Notes: a model not told the origin generated them from the sequence alone. A stretch of DNA of 64,000 bases from Hermatobates lingyangjiaoensis (GCA_026182355.1 JAPFBL010000522.1:299501-363500); one strand, 5' to 3'; counted from the first letter of the stretch, positions 31,643 to 42,425 are shown. A program made the numbers and translations.

Positions 31643-32945
31643 CAAAGGTTTCCAAAGTGAGTTCCGCAGAACCCAGAGGTTCATTAAACGGAGACTGTCT
31701 AAACTTCTGCGAAAAAAATTTAGAAAAAATATGTTTCTAATTTTTTTTTTTTTTTAATGGGTATGGATTTATTTAGTGTTTCTTGTGAATCATGTGTATA
31801 TTTATTGATACACATAAACCATAGTCCAATAACTACTAAAACTATGTTTTGCCTGAAAATGTATCTCGGAAATTTGCTATTTTCATTACCTCTGCAACAT
31901 AGAAGTGTAATTAGGAAAAAAGAACAGTTACTTAAAAAGGTCGTAAATGCAGAATCTGCTCTGCTTTTCAACAATGTATGCTTGGACACATACACTCACA
32001 CCAAAAACACACACACACAAAAACATACACACACCAAACACACACATACACACACACACCAAAAACACTCACACCCCAAACACACACACACACACACACA
32101 CCAAAAACACACTCACACACAAAACCACACGCACATGAAAAACACCACACCCCAAACATACACACACACACACGCACACCAAAAACACACCCCAAAAAAA
32201 ACACATGCACTCCAAAAACACACGCACCCCAAAAAAACACACATACCAAACACACACACACACAAAACTTATACAAATATTATACACATAAGTAGAAGTG
32301 GTGAACATTTAAGATGAATCACTGATCAGTTTTTGGAGCTATTTGATTCCCAAATTTCCTGCTATTGCAAAAAAAGAAGTTGATACATTGTTGCCACTTC
32401 CGCCTGACTATTTTTGTGGAACTGGACTTTTCCAAACTCTCAATTATAAAGCCAAACATTAAAAAATTCTATGATGATATGAAAAAATCATTATTCTTAT
32501 TAAACACTTAACAATTATTCTAATTATATGATAATTTTGAGTACATGATTACATGATGATTACAACATAAACTGTGTTAAAATTGCTAGTAATTCTGCTT
32601 TATGTGTTATGGGAATATCTGGTGGGAAATATGGAAATTAAAATGTTTTAGTTTTAAATTTTTAATCGAAAAATACACATTTTAGTAGTATTACTTTTAA
32701 TTGTATTTAGTCGTACATACTATTTATAAATAATCGAGTCACGATACGAAATGGGAAATATTTGAAAATTGTGCTTTGATCATTGATTGGTATTTCACGT
32801 GTTTATGTGACATCTTGAATATTATTTGTAAAGGCATATGAAATCTTTATATTATGACCGTATAGAATCATTAGAATCTGGGGTTCTCGTGAAATCTACT
32901 GAACCAAAAAGGATTCTGCGTCGACGATAAGTTTGAGAAACTCTG
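31643..32945. mobile_element. hAT-type non-autonomous element with 8-bp target duplication
   Basis: 1,303 bp flanked by identical 8-bp duplications GTGTAGGT (31635-31642 and 32946-32953). Ends read CAAAGGTTTCCAAAG and, inverted, CAGAGTTTCTCAAAC, the hAT pattern. No transposase frame is present. A (CA)n-rich array occupies 31984-32290. The 3' half is shared with 6213-6725 and 63510-64000. Confidence 0.9.
31984..32290. repeat. (CA)n-rich imperfect microsatellite
   Basis: CACA runs separated by 'ccaaaaacac' and 'ccccaaac' spacers, inside the hAT element. Open frames of His/Thr or Val/Cys on both strands are consequences of the repeat and are not genes. Confidence 0.95.
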
Positions 32946-33340
32946 GTGTAGGTCATCATTCTTTTGTCATAACACATAGCTGGTTTTATTCTACACTTTC
33001 TGATTTACTCGGCTTTGCCCGGTAAAATTTAATACAAACTCTAATAATAAATTATATATCACGAAAAGAATTTAAATGATACACTTAAGTTTTTTTTTCA
33101 GACAAAAGAAATTAATACAGTGGGTTTAATAAAAAACTTATTATAAATTTGCACATTTTTTTTAAAAAAATTAAAACGAAGGATAAGAAAGTAGATTATC
33201 ATCACAATGAAAATTACACCATTAACTTTCTGGAGGAAATTTAAAAATGTTTCAGTTATAAAATATTCTTTAACTTCTTCCAGCAATGGAAAGAGAAATA
33301 TTAAGTTCATAAATATGTAAGAGAATATATACATATACAC
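32946..33340. other. No gene; minor Penelope remnant nearby
   Basis: No supported gene. Inside the hAT element just upstream (about 32755-32815) the phrases 'gatcattgattggtatttca' and 'cgtgtttatgtgacatc' are a decayed family A Penelope end. Confidence 0.45.
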
Positions 33341-33344
33341 AGCC

Positions 33345-33351
33345 GCTGATT

Positions 33352-33392
<41 letters not shown>

Positions 33393-33564
33393 ATTTCACA
33401 TAAACACGTGAAATAACAATCAATGATCAAACCACAATAAGAAATGGGAAAACAAGACTAAGATCAGTTGGGTTTTTGACTCTGACGAAGACCGCTTGTT
33501 ACGGTTGATAGACCGTAATTAGTCTTAGTCTTGTTTTCCCATTTCTTATTGTGGTTTGATCATT

Positions 33565-33606
<42 letters not shown>
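33345..33606. mobile_element. Penelope-like family A pair between (TA)n tracts
   Basis: Bounded by (TA)n at 33357-33389 and 33570-33606. The left arm is truncated after 'acaagactaagatcag'. The right arm (33478-33530) keeps CTGACGA and stem II, but a small insertion ('tagaccgtaatt') disrupts the GAAA-AGATCT region. Confidence 0.75.
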
Positions 33607-33610
<4 letters not shown>

Positions 33611-33750
33611 TTAAATTACACAAAGCACGACACAGAAAAAAGAATAACAAGAATACTTACAGAATTCAATATTTCTAACTCTTGTTCGTCGTCAGAGTAG
33701 ACTAGAAGAAAGGACGAAGTGGTGAGAGAGACCTCCCCACGTCGAAGAAC
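33607..33750 (-). mobile_element. Penelope-like family K fragment
   Basis: On the - strand the motif at about 33660-33702 reads CTACT, CTGACGA, C, GAAC/GTTA stem II, GAAATATT. The same family forms the inverted pair at 58405-58610. It is followed by a GC-richer stretch 'cccacgtcgaagaacggagc' before another (TA)n. Confidence 0.7.
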
Positions 33751-33788
33751 GGAGCGCGAATCATATATATATATATCATATCATATTA

Positions 33789-33831
<43 letters not shown>

Positions 33832-33834
<3 letters not shown>

Positions 33835-34150
33835 ACTAAAAAAGGATAGATCGGGATGCGGTCAGTTTCTTCCACTTTCAATTCACACTCTCATTGCCGA
33901 CGTTTCGATTTTATTTAAAATCTTTTTCCGAAAACCGTTAATAACCATTTTTCATTTGAATAGTTTAACCTTCAATACTAGTTTAGTAATGTAATTGTAA
34001 TAGTTCCTTCAATTTCCAATATTCCTACTTGTGCCTTTGGAAAAAGATTTTAAATAAAATCGAAACGTCGTCAATGAGAGTTTGAATTGAAAGTGGAAGA
34101 AACTGACTGCATCCCGATCTATCCTTTCTTAGTTGTATATCTGTCACACG
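33832..34150. mobile_element. Penelope-like family L palindrome
   Basis: Arms start 'caactaaaaaaggatagatc' and end with the complement near 34137. Motifs at about 33893-33940 (-) and 34030-34075 (+) keep the GATTTT/AAAATC stem II, GAAA, ACGT and C, but the CTGANGA part is corrupted in both. Family L also occurs at 53985-54195. Confidence 0.75.
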
Positions 34151-34389
34151 GTCAAGAATTTATTACTGTTTATATATATATATATATATAAGTCATTTTA
34201 AGTGTATAGATTTTTGAACAAATGATGTGAACCCTACGATCGTTATAAACCATATTTCAAGTGATTCGAAGCTGTTTAGAGAGAATTGTTTTAATTTTGG
34301 GCATTAGATCCCAAAAAATGACCCTGATCAAAATCAAAATACTGTTGGTTTTCTTTTTTTTTTCCTTTTTCTTTTCTTTTTTTATACAC

Positions 34390-34625
34390 TGTCTAAACTG
34401 ATCCCCTAGCGAGTGATAACGTCAGTCGTTTGCCAGCTTTTTGTTTGTTCGATGATTCTACATAGGGATAGAATTTATATTAGAGTCGTAAATTTTTCTG
34501 AACTCAAGTGCATTTTGAGTAGGGATCTTTAACTCTTTAACGAGTACCTGATATCGTATAGGCTCGGAACCGACGGCTTACATCCTCTTCGAGAGATGAC
34601 GTACTCAGATTTATTCACCTCCCGC
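34390..34625 (-). repeat. tRNA-derived SINE, head missing
   Basis: The - strand body from 'gtgaataaatctgagtacgt' to the tail 'gttatcactcgctagggga'. The tRNA-like head is replaced by hAT-related sequence beginning at 34628. Confidence 0.75.
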
Positions 34626-34627
34626 CA

Positions 34628-34740
34628 AAATTATTTTAATTATATGATAATTTTGAGTACATGATTACATGATGATTACAAAATAAAGTCTGTATTAAAA
34701 TTGCTAATAATTCTGTTTTATGTGTTATGGGAATATCAAA
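34628..34740 (+). mobile_element. hAT-related internal fragment
   Basis: Nearly identical to 32515-32625 ('attatatgataattttgagt' then 'acatgattacatgatgatta'). Only about 110 bp is present, cut at a SINE boundary. Confidence 0.75.
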
Positions 34741-35394
34741 TATGGGAAGGCCAGGTGAATATCAATTAATATTCAATATTTAAAAATATGACAATATGGA
34801 ATTTAGTGTTAAAAAGAAAACTAATTAATGTTTTGTAATTATACTTTAAAAAAGTACAGAGGTTCAGTCTACTGAAAAGCCAAACGGTGTAGGGTATTCT
34901 TTGAGAATTATAATAAAATAATAATGAAATAAACATTAAAAGTTTAAAAAATCGTAGGTTTAGTTATTACTATGTTTCAATTCATTAAGTGAATCTTGAT
35001 TTTAAAAAAAAAAAATTTTTGAAAATAATTAAATGAAAGGTGGAAAGTGATTATTTTGCAAGAAGAGTGCTCCTATCTCCTATTAATATTTGCATCTTAA
35101 GAGTAGATGGCATAAATGAAATTGCCCTCCGTGTCCTAACTGATTATACGCTACAGCTACTTCCATTTACCTTCCTTCTCTCTTCACGCAACCTTCATTG
35201 GCTGGCTCGGGTCTTTACTTCCGCCAGGTAGATTACATTAGCTGTTATCAGGGCGTAGTGCTCGACAAATTTAAAAAAAAAAAGAAAAACAATTACTAAT
35301 TCATTTAATGAATTATTAACAGACAATGAAAGATTATTACCAGCTCTAGATTAAAAGTTTTCTAAACATACGTAGTTTCATACATGATTATTAT
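34741..35394. other. No gene recognised
   Basis: AT-rich. A 63-codon frame at about 35040-35231 lies in a GC-richer patch but shows no family likeness, so I leave it uncalled. Confidence 0.4.
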
Positions 35395-35560
35395 TACCAC
35401 TGAGGTAAAATGAATAAACAAACAAAAGTCTCCACACAAATGAAGTTTAATTCAGCAGCAACAAAGCGCTTCGAACACTTTGTGTTCATCATCAGGAAGA
35501 CACCAAGGATGTGGTGCTGAAGGGTTGGTCCAGTAAAAACAACCTGCATATTATTATTAT
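35395..35560 (-). mobile_element. Penelope-like family D' fragment
   Basis: Left arm of the family seen at 24117-24320. The - strand motif at 35464-35502 has CTGATGA, T, GAACAC/GTGTTC stem II, then GAAGCGCTT in place of GAAAC-GCGT. The mutated triplet next to stem III probably inactivates it. The right arm is missing. Confidence 0.75.
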
Positions 35561-35593
35561 TACCGCTGGTGTTAGTATGATTTATATTATTAA

Positions 35594-36090
35594 TTCGGCA
35601 AACCGTCATACCTCGTAAGATGATCTTGGAGTCGTTGGAGCGCTTTCGGACGTTGTCCATCTTCAAGCGCAACTAACCTACTGAGCTGTTATAAAGGGGG
35701 TTGGTTTTCTGTGAAGTCCACTGCTATCCTGATATTATTACTTTGATTTTATTTAGTTATTTTTTATTTTTAGTTTTTAACTATTATCTAGTTTGATTTT
35801 TTTATATTTTCTAACTTCGTCATACTGTACTGTATGTACTAAGACGACTGGACAGACAGTATTATGAAGTTAGAAAATATAAAAAAAAACACTAGATAAT
35901 AGCTAAAAACTAAAAATCAAAAATAGCTAAATAAAATCAAAGTAATAATATCAGGATAGCAGTGGACTTGACAGAAAACCAACCCCTTTGTAACAGCTCA
36001 GTAGGTTAGTTGCGATTGAAGATGGACAACGTCCGAAAGCGCTCCAACTCCAGGTTCATCGCACGATGTATGACGGTTTCCCATATTAAT
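35594..36090. mobile_element. Penelope-like family I palindrome, about 235-bp arms
   Basis: A near-perfect inverted repeat around a centre at about 35845. Each end carries a motif (- strand 35635-35675; + strand 36007-36050): GTTG, a variable linker, TTGAAGA, T, GGAC/GTCC stem II, GAAA, palindrome AGCGCT, C and CAAC. Stem I (GTTG:CAAC) pairs outside a short bulge. Position 3 is T rather than C in both arms. Confidence 0.85.
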
Positions 36091-36619
36091 AATACGTAGT
36101 TTCAGTTTCATGAACAAATTTTCTTCTAAACCCACAACCCTTAACTATTATACATTGTACGTAAGATTAATTTTTTAATTAAAAAAGGAGTTTTAACTTG
36201 TGTAATTGATTTATTATAGTTCTTTTTCGATAAATATAAAATAGATAAACAAAATCGTTTTTTTAATGAAAAGTTTTGCAAAATGTGTTCTTGATGTTTA
36301 TACAACTAGTTTGAATAGTAAAATTTAAATTAAAGAACTATGATAGGCAATAGTTGACTTACTTTGATGATGTATTGAAGTATATAATTGTTAAAGGAAA
36401 TTTGATTGACTTTTTGGTTGCTATTAGGTCGAAAGTGGTGTCTCGCCGCCGGTCCCCCCTTTGTAATTAGGCTGCTGTGATGTTTATAAGGAACAAGGTG
36501 CAGTTTGATTCAACTTGCCATAAATCTCCCTTCATCACTTGCAATATCCTCTCCTCTCTCCCAATGAACCTATTATCTCGCATCCACTCTTCCATTACTC
36601 TCTTCCTGTCCTCATATAC
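36091..36619. other. No gene recognised
   Basis: AT-rich, then a pyrimidine-rich segment (36520-36615). No supported gene or RNA. Confidence 0.4.
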
Positions 36620-37450
36620 CAGTGGTTCTCAACATGGTCCCTGTGGACCCCTCTAGGCGTCCACACAGGATTACTAAGAGTCCACGAGGAATAATAGTAT
36701 TTTGAGACACTATTTCTACGCAGTTAATGTCCAGTTTTTTTTTTTGTTTTGTTTAAACTTATACCCTAGCAGGTGATAACGTCAGCCCTTTACGGTCTTT
36801 TTGTTTGGTCAATGATTCTACAGATTGGGAGTCCTAAATTTTGACTAACTCAAGTGCATTGCGAGTAAAGATCTTTAACGAGTACCTGATATCGTACAGT
36901 CTCGTGACCGATGGCTTAACGTCCTCCCCCAGGGACGACGTACTCAGATTTATTTACCTCCCGCGTGAATAAATCAAAGGCCAGGTGGGGATCGAACCCC
37001 GGACTACCTATATATGAGAATAACATAACCAAAAATGTATCAAAGCATAGCCAAGTGGTGTTAGAATATTCAAATATAATAATTAAAACATAAGGCCCAA
37101 TTCTTGGTCAGTTTGGTAATCGTGTTCTTACGTTTTATAATGTTCTATTACAATTTTATTCATTTTACATTCAAAACTGCTTCTTTTACTATTTATTTCA
37201 TCATAATTCATAAAATTTGATTAAAAAAATATTTCGTTATTGTTTTATTTTCGTTAAAATTTTTTGATTTTCGACACCACGTTGTCAATCTAATGAAATT
37301 ATTTAATAGTTACACTTTTCATTTACCTAAAAACAAATATTTGTTTGAAAATTCGCATAATTAAATTTTTTTAAGTATTCCGGATAGGTATAAGGGGTTT
37401 ACAGATTGTAAAATAGCTCTCAGGGGTCAAGAACCAATCCGTGATTTATA
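36620..37450. mobile_element. Probable hAT-type element with a nested SINE
   Basis: The left end CAGTGGTTCTCAAC followed by 'ggtccctgtggaccc' is typical of hAT elements. Repeat R3 at 37300-37450, ending 'caggggtcaagaacc', may be the other end. A SINE is inserted at 36750-37008. No target duplication could be confirmed. Confidence 0.5.
36750..37008 (-). repeat. tRNA-derived SINE
   Basis: On the - strand, from 'ccggggttcgatccccacct' near 37003 to the tail 'ttatcacctgctagggta' near 36760. The outer tRNA half is lost at 37008. The B box GGTTCGATCCCC is intact. Confidence 0.8.
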
Positions 37451-37694
37451 ACCATCACCGAATCCACTATTCTTCTTACATCATCATAAACACATCCTCG
37501 TTGATAACTTTACAATTTTTTTTTTCTATTCTCGTTAGGAGGTTTTCTGCTACGAGTATTTTCTTTAACTTATTTTTTTTTATTAGAAGTTTAAAATTAT
37601 TTAAACTGTTATAAAAGTTTTCCAACAGTTAGGCAAATCGAAATGAAAATTATATGAAATTTTTATTGCACTTCCCATGTATTTTTAATATATA

Positions 37695-37823
37695 TATATA
37701 TACAAAGATTTCACATAAACAGGTGAAATAACAATCAATGATCAAGCTACAATATGAAATGGGAAAACAAGACTAAGATATTTCAACTGTAACAAGCGGT
37801 TTTCGTCAGAGTCAAAAACCCAA

Positions 37824-37872
<49 letters not shown>

Positions 37873-37985
37873 CGCAATAAATAAACACGTGATGCAATCA
37901 ATGAAACTGAAACCTCAATAGAAAAAAAAAATAAATGCTCTAAGGTCTTTCAATGTATGTCATCAGAGAGCAAACAAAGTAAAAA
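37695..37985 (-). mobile_element. Two Penelope-like family A fragments
   Basis: First motif (37771-37815, - strand): CTGACGA, A, stem II AACCG with a slightly mutated partner, GAAA, TATCTT. Second (about 37941-37975, - strand): GCTCT, CTGATGA, a shortened stem II, GAAAGACCTT and AGAGC, where stem I pairs perfectly. A (TA)n tract at 37826-37869 separates them. Confidence 0.7.
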
Positions 37986-38829
37986 CTCCATATATATCTT
38001 TTTGAATGAATTATATTAATTGTATTTACCAATTTCATTCTTTCCATTCAAGAAAATTACAATTGATTTAAAATTTATCGCACGCATCAATACAGAAAAT
38101 TTTCTATAAATGCAATACGCATACCTGAATTTTAAATAAAAAAAGAATCCTGCCAAATTAATGATATATTTTATTATTTTTTGTTCAACAGTGTGAATTC
38201 GAAGAGGCTCTAGTCATGTATAAATATGTTGTCAATTGAATACATCGTGATTTTTGTTGTAAGTTTCAATGGGGTATATAATATTCTGTGACGCTAATAA
38301 CCAAACTTAATTCAGAATGGTTACAAAAAATGTTCATAATAATACGCAACGTTATTGTAATTTCTTTATTATGATGGTTTGTTTCATTATCTTTTAATAA
38401 CAGAATTAAAGGATTAAAAAAAAAATTGATTTTATACAAGAATAATGAAAGGTCAGAAGTATATTGTAATAAATAATACTGATTTCTAGGAGTTTGACTG
38501 GCCTCCACATCAAAACTTTCCCATCCTAAGGAACTTTCCATTCCGACACGTAGTCACCTTTTAACGGATCGTAATCAAATTATCTGCAGCTAAGTATCAA
38601 GCAAAGAGGCAAAACGTTTGTCCCACTTTCAAATCAATAGAGTAAAGTAGACATTAATTATGCTATTTTTATTGCTGTTTCATTTTGACAGTCATTTTAC
38701 ATGAATCAAATGATCATGTTTATAAAATCTATATGATATTTGAGAGGAAATCATTAGGAATATAAACATCGTTAAGGTTGTTTAACGAATGAATTATTAT
38801 TCAATAATTAATTATTGAATTAGGTTAAT
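37986..38829. other. No gene recognised
   Basis: AT-rich. A 91-codon - strand frame at 38266-38541 shows no motif and is not called. Confidence 0.4.
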
Positions 38830-38995
38830 AGATTAATTGAATTGTGCATTTAGGTTAGCTACAAAAGTGAAAAACTGGGAAAGTAGTATTGCTTTAATAT
38901 TTTGCTTGTTGTTAAATATATTTCATTTAATTCAGTCCAAGAAATCGAAAAAGAAAGTTGGGGTGAAATATTGTTTGATTCATTTATGGTCTTTA
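38830..38995 (+). repeat. Direct repeat R8 (copy 1)
   Basis: About 160 bp matching 40683-40835: 'agtagtattgctttaa', 'aatcgaaaaagaaagttg', 'tgaaatattgtttgattcat'. The two copies bracket two SINEs and lie upstream of NAGA. The family is unknown. Confidence 0.8.
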
Positions 38996-39214
38996 TAAAG
39001 ATTTTAAACGTGAGCAGTTTATATAACGACCTTTTTTAGAAGAAATGTAAAAACAAAGAACTTAGGATGGATTCTATCGCGACAGTACTTTTGATCATTT
39101 ATTAAATATTAAGATAAGAGATTATAAATAATTTTCTGGTGGCTTCTGCATTGACTGATTGTTTGGCTGATTGTCTCTAGTCTCGTACTGGTTTACGTTG
39201 TGTTGGCTCTAATA

Positions 39215-39505
39215 TTCATACTGGGGAGCCAGTGACAACGTGCTCTCCTCTGAACTGGTCGGTTTGGGGTTCGATACACTCTAGTTGTCGATTTATTCAC
39301 GCGGGAGGTAAATCAATCTGAACACGTTGTCCCTTAGGAAAGGACGTTAAACCGTCGGCCCCGAGACTGTATTCGTTAAAGATCCCTACTCTCTCTAAAT
39401 ACACTTGAGTGAGGCAAAATTTAGAACTTACTATGGCATAATCAATGGGAGATATAATATTCCCTAGAGGAATCAGCGCCGGAGAGCTGACTTTGTCAGT
39501 AGTTC
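39215..39505 (+). repeat. tRNA-derived SINE
   Basis: Starts with a damaged A box ('ggggagccagtgacaacgtg'), then 'tcctctgaactggtcggttt', 'ggggttcgatacac', the 'gatttattcacgcgggaggt' body, 'aaagatccctactct' and a tail near 39500. Confidence 0.8.
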
Positions 39506-39642
39506 AGTCGTAAAAAGAAAAAAAAACCCCGAACATTATTGTATATATCTAACAATGTAGAAGGAGTATGTTATGATGAAACCTTAATGAATTTTTACTC
39601 GGGAGAAGAGTTAGATGACTTAATATTGAAAAAAAAAACTGC

Positions 39643-39685
39643 TACCGTATTTCCTCGATTATAAGCAGAGCTGTGTGACGTCGGA
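39643..39685 (+). mobile_element. Solo TIR-like end
   Basis: 'taccgtatttcctcgattat' followed by 'aagc' beside TA resembles the ends of the element at 60637-61169 and other Tc1/mariner-like families. A SINE begins right after it and no matching right end was found. Confidence 0.45.
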
Positions 39686-39705
39686 GTCGAGTCTAATTTA
39701 TGAAC

Positions 39706-39955
39706 AAGTCGGAGTTAGCTCAATAACGTTAACGTGCTTCACCTTTGAACTGGTAGGTCTGGCGTTCGATCTCCACCTGGCCCTCGATTTATTCACGTAT
39801 GAGGGAGAGGAATAAGCTGAGCACGTCGTACCTCGGAGAGGACGTTTAGCCGTCGGTCCCGAGCCTGTACGATGTCAGATACTCGTTAAAGATCCCTACT
39901 TCTAAATAAATATGAGGTAGACAACATTTGGGACTCTCAATGTAGAATCAATCTT
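39706..39955 (+). repeat. tRNA-derived SINE
   Basis: 'cggagttagctcaataacgt' head, 'gaactggtaggtctgg' and B box 'gttcgatctccacctgg', then the standard body up to 'ctcaatgtagaatcaatctt'. The 3' tail is truncated. Confidence 0.8.
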
Positions 39956-40682
39956 CATTGTGTGGTATCACAAAGGGCCCAATGCTCAGCCTGTATGTGT
40001 TCGCTTGTGGGACAGCTACTGCGACCTAAATGGTTGTCTACTACTACTATTGCAGAGATGTAGAAATAGTGATTCCAAAAAGTCGTATATATATTTGAAG
40101 AATAAATATCCTTTACCTTGAAGATGAATTCCAATAAAGAGTATATACAAATTCTCAAAAGAATTCCTCCCAGTATCTCACTATCTATGATTAATATATT
40201 CTGTATTTCACAACAACAAGATAACCATTATTAGCAGTCTGACGTTAGCTGTTAGCTTTGTTAAATTCTTCATTCATCTGAGAGAAAGAAGGTCTTTTAA
40301 TATTTATGCAAACTAAAAAATGATTATTTAACCGTTTAATGATTAAACAGATTGACTCAATTATGATAAATCCACAAGATAACAAGTATTTTCTTGTTTA
40401 TTTATAAATAAACTCCAGTGTTGGCAGTACCAGTGGTCTTTTTATATTTCAGCCAATTGAAGTTCATTCTAGCATGTCGTGTCACGTATATTTCTTCATT
40501 ACCAGGAATTGTAAAAGCATTATAATGAACCAAGAACAAAAATCAATTTTATTTCTTAAATAATATACGTAGATATTTACAATGTCATTTTTTTAATTTT
40601 AAATATGCGAAAATTTGTCTCGTCATACTGTAAAGTAGTTTCTATTGTCTAACTCATTTAAATAAATTATAAATTAGTTTTT
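39956..40682. other. No gene recognised
   Basis: AT-rich with no supported feature. Confidence 0.4.
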
Positions 40683-40835
40683 AGATGCATTAGGTTTGCT
40701 ACAAGTAAAAACTGAGTGAAGTAGTATTGCTTTAAATTTTGCTTGTTGTTTAATGTATTTGATTTAATTCAGTCGACGAAATCGAAAAAGAAAGTTGAGG
40801 TGAAATATTGTTTGATTCATTATTGGCTTTTTAAA
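40683..40835 (+). repeat. Direct repeat R8 (copy 2)
   Basis: Second copy of the repeat at 38830-38995, ending about 265 bp before the NAGA start codon. Confidence 0.8.
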
Positions 40836-40879
40836 TATGGTGTCATTTTTCTTTAATGTTTTCAATAGGGGGCTTTTGT

Positions 40880-41037
40880 CGGTAATAAAAGACTTTTGTG
40901 ACGTCACTGCCACAGGTCGCCGCCGCCTGCCTGTCCATGTAAACACTGTGCCCATGACAAATGATAGTGGAAGCAGCCTGAAGCCTTATGCTGGAAACCC
41001 ATTTCATTTTCCGTTCAATATCGAAAAAAAAATTAAG
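40880..41037 (+). promoter_or_regulatory. Candidate promoter / 5' region of NAGA
   Basis: A perfect cAMP-response element TGACGTCA lies at 40899-40906, followed by the window's unusual GC-rich segment 'ggtcgccgccgcctgcctgt' at 40915-40934. A 28-codon frame (ATG at 40954) leads to a potential donor AAG|GTAGAA at 41037. A long T tract ending in AAG at 41094 could be the matching acceptor, giving a tiny 5' UTR intron; the frame would not join NAGA. This is inference from position and composition only. Confidence 0.35.
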
Positions 41038-41099
41038 GTAGAATAAATTTAAATCCTTTATTTTACCTTTTTTTTTTTTTTTTTTTTTTTTAAGAAGCG

Positions 41100-42353
41100 A
41101 TGATAATTGTTTTTATAACTTTTTTATTGTTTTGCTCTGGTGAAAGTTTAAATAATGGACTGGCATTAACTCCTCCAATGGGTTGGCTAGCATGGGAGAG
41201 ATTCCGGTGTAATATTGATTGTGTTAATGATCCGGAAAACTGCATCAGTGAACATTTGTTTAGAATTATGGCTGATATTATGGCAGAAGAAGGATACGCA
41301 GAAGCAGGTTATAGATATGTTGTGATTGATGATTGTTGGATGGCCAAGGATAGATCTGTAAAGGATGAACTTTTACCTGATCCTGATCGATTTCCAAGAG
41401 GTATTAAAGATCTAGCAGCACACATACATTCGAGGAATCTTTTATTCGGCATTTATTGTGATTATGGTAACTTTACTTGTGCTGGTTTTCCTGGAAGTAT
41501 TCAACATTTGATGACTGATGCAAATACATTTGCTTCATGGGATGTTGACTATGTTAAAATGGATGGGTGTAATGCAAAAGCAATAGACATGGATGAAGGA
41601 TACATGGAGTTTGGAAGACATTTAAACGCTACTGGGAGGAAGATGATTTACTCTTGTTCTTGGCCATATTATCAACATCTTAAAGGAATGATTCCTAACT
41701 ATACAGCAATTGTGGAAACTTGCAACTTGTGGCGCAGTTACTATGATATAGATGATTCCTGGAAAAGTGTCAAGACCATAATTGGATGGTACGGATCAAA
41801 TCAGGATTTACTATTATCAAATGCTGGTCCTGGAAACTGGAATGACCCAGATATGCTGATAATCGGTAACTTTGGTCTTTCTATAGAACAATCAAAAGCC
41901 CAAATGGCAATATGGGCCATTTTAGCTGCTCCTCTACTAATGTCGGCAGATTTAAGAAATATAGATCCTATTTTTAAAGATATAATGCTTAATAAAGATG
42001 TTATTGCTATTAATCAAGATGCTCTTGGCATTCAAGGAAGAAGAATTATTGCTAATAAAAAAAAAATCGAAATTTGGAAAAAACCAATACTACCGCTATC
42101 AGGAAATCAGTTTTCCTTTGCTTTAGCTTTTCTTAATCTTCGCGAAGATGGTATGCCTTTTCAAATCACCCATTCTCTTAAGTATCTTGGTCTTGAACAT
42201 TGCGAAGGCTACTATGTTACCGATGTTTTTGATAAAGTCGACTATGGTCTTTTATATCCTCACTATGAACTTGTTGTTAGGATAAATCCCACTGGTGTTG
42301 TCATGCTGAGAGCAATCGCAAGGTGGTCTAGTCTCAGTCATATAGAATTATAA
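41100..42353 (+). CDS. NAGA: Alpha-N-acetylgalactosaminidase (GH27)
   Basis: Lysosomal glycosidase that removes terminal alpha-linked N-acetylgalactosamine (possibly galactose) from glycoconjugates. 417 codons, close to the usual length of animal NAGA. Residues 1-16 form a hydrophobic signal peptide, followed by the mature start LNNGLALTPPMGWLAWERFR. The nucleophile is Asp155 in YVKMDGCN and the acid/base is Asp216 in YYDIDDSW. In the specificity loop SCSWPYY the Ser187 position favours GalNAc as in vertebrate NAGA (alpha-galactosidase A has Glu), while the usual Ala two residues later is Tyr190. The GPGNWNDPDML motif and C-terminal beta domain are complete. The frame has no intron although NAGA genes normally have several, so this may be a retrogene or an intron-poor locus. 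No frameshift or stop suggests function is retained. Confidence 0.93.
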   Translation: MIIVFITFLLFCSGESLNNGLALTPPMGWLAWERFRCNIDCVNDPENCISEHLFRIMADIMAEEGYAEAGYRYVVIDDCWMAKDRSVKDELLPDPDRFPRGIKDLAAHIHSRNLLFGIYCDYGNFTCAGFPGSIQHLMTDANTFASWDVDYVKMDGCNAKAIDMDEGYMEFGRHLNATGRKMIYSCSWPYYQHLKGMIPNYTAIVETCNLWRSYYDIDDSWKSVKTIIGWYGSNQDLLLSNAGPGNWNDPDMLIIGNFGLSIEQSKAQMAIWAILAAPLLMSADLRNIDPIFKDIMLNKDVIAINQDALGIQGRRIIANKKKIEIWKKPILPLSGNQFSFALAFLNLREDGMPFQITHSLKYLGLEHCEGYYVTDVFDKVDYGLLYPHYELVVRINPTGVVMLRAIARWSSLSHIEL

Positions 42354-42425
42354 TCAAACAACTTATTATTTTGTAAATATATAATTATTAAACTATTATA
42401 TTTATTATTCTTTATTTAGACACTA

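Noticed and set aside
31757..32317. Overlapping His/Thr and Val/Cys-rich frames on both strands
   Set aside because: They arise from the (CA)n array inside the hAT element.
41070..41094. Poly-T before NAGA as proof of retroposition
   Set aside because: A sense retrocopy would leave poly-A downstream, not poly-T upstream; the tract may be a splice acceptor pyrimidine run or another element's tail.
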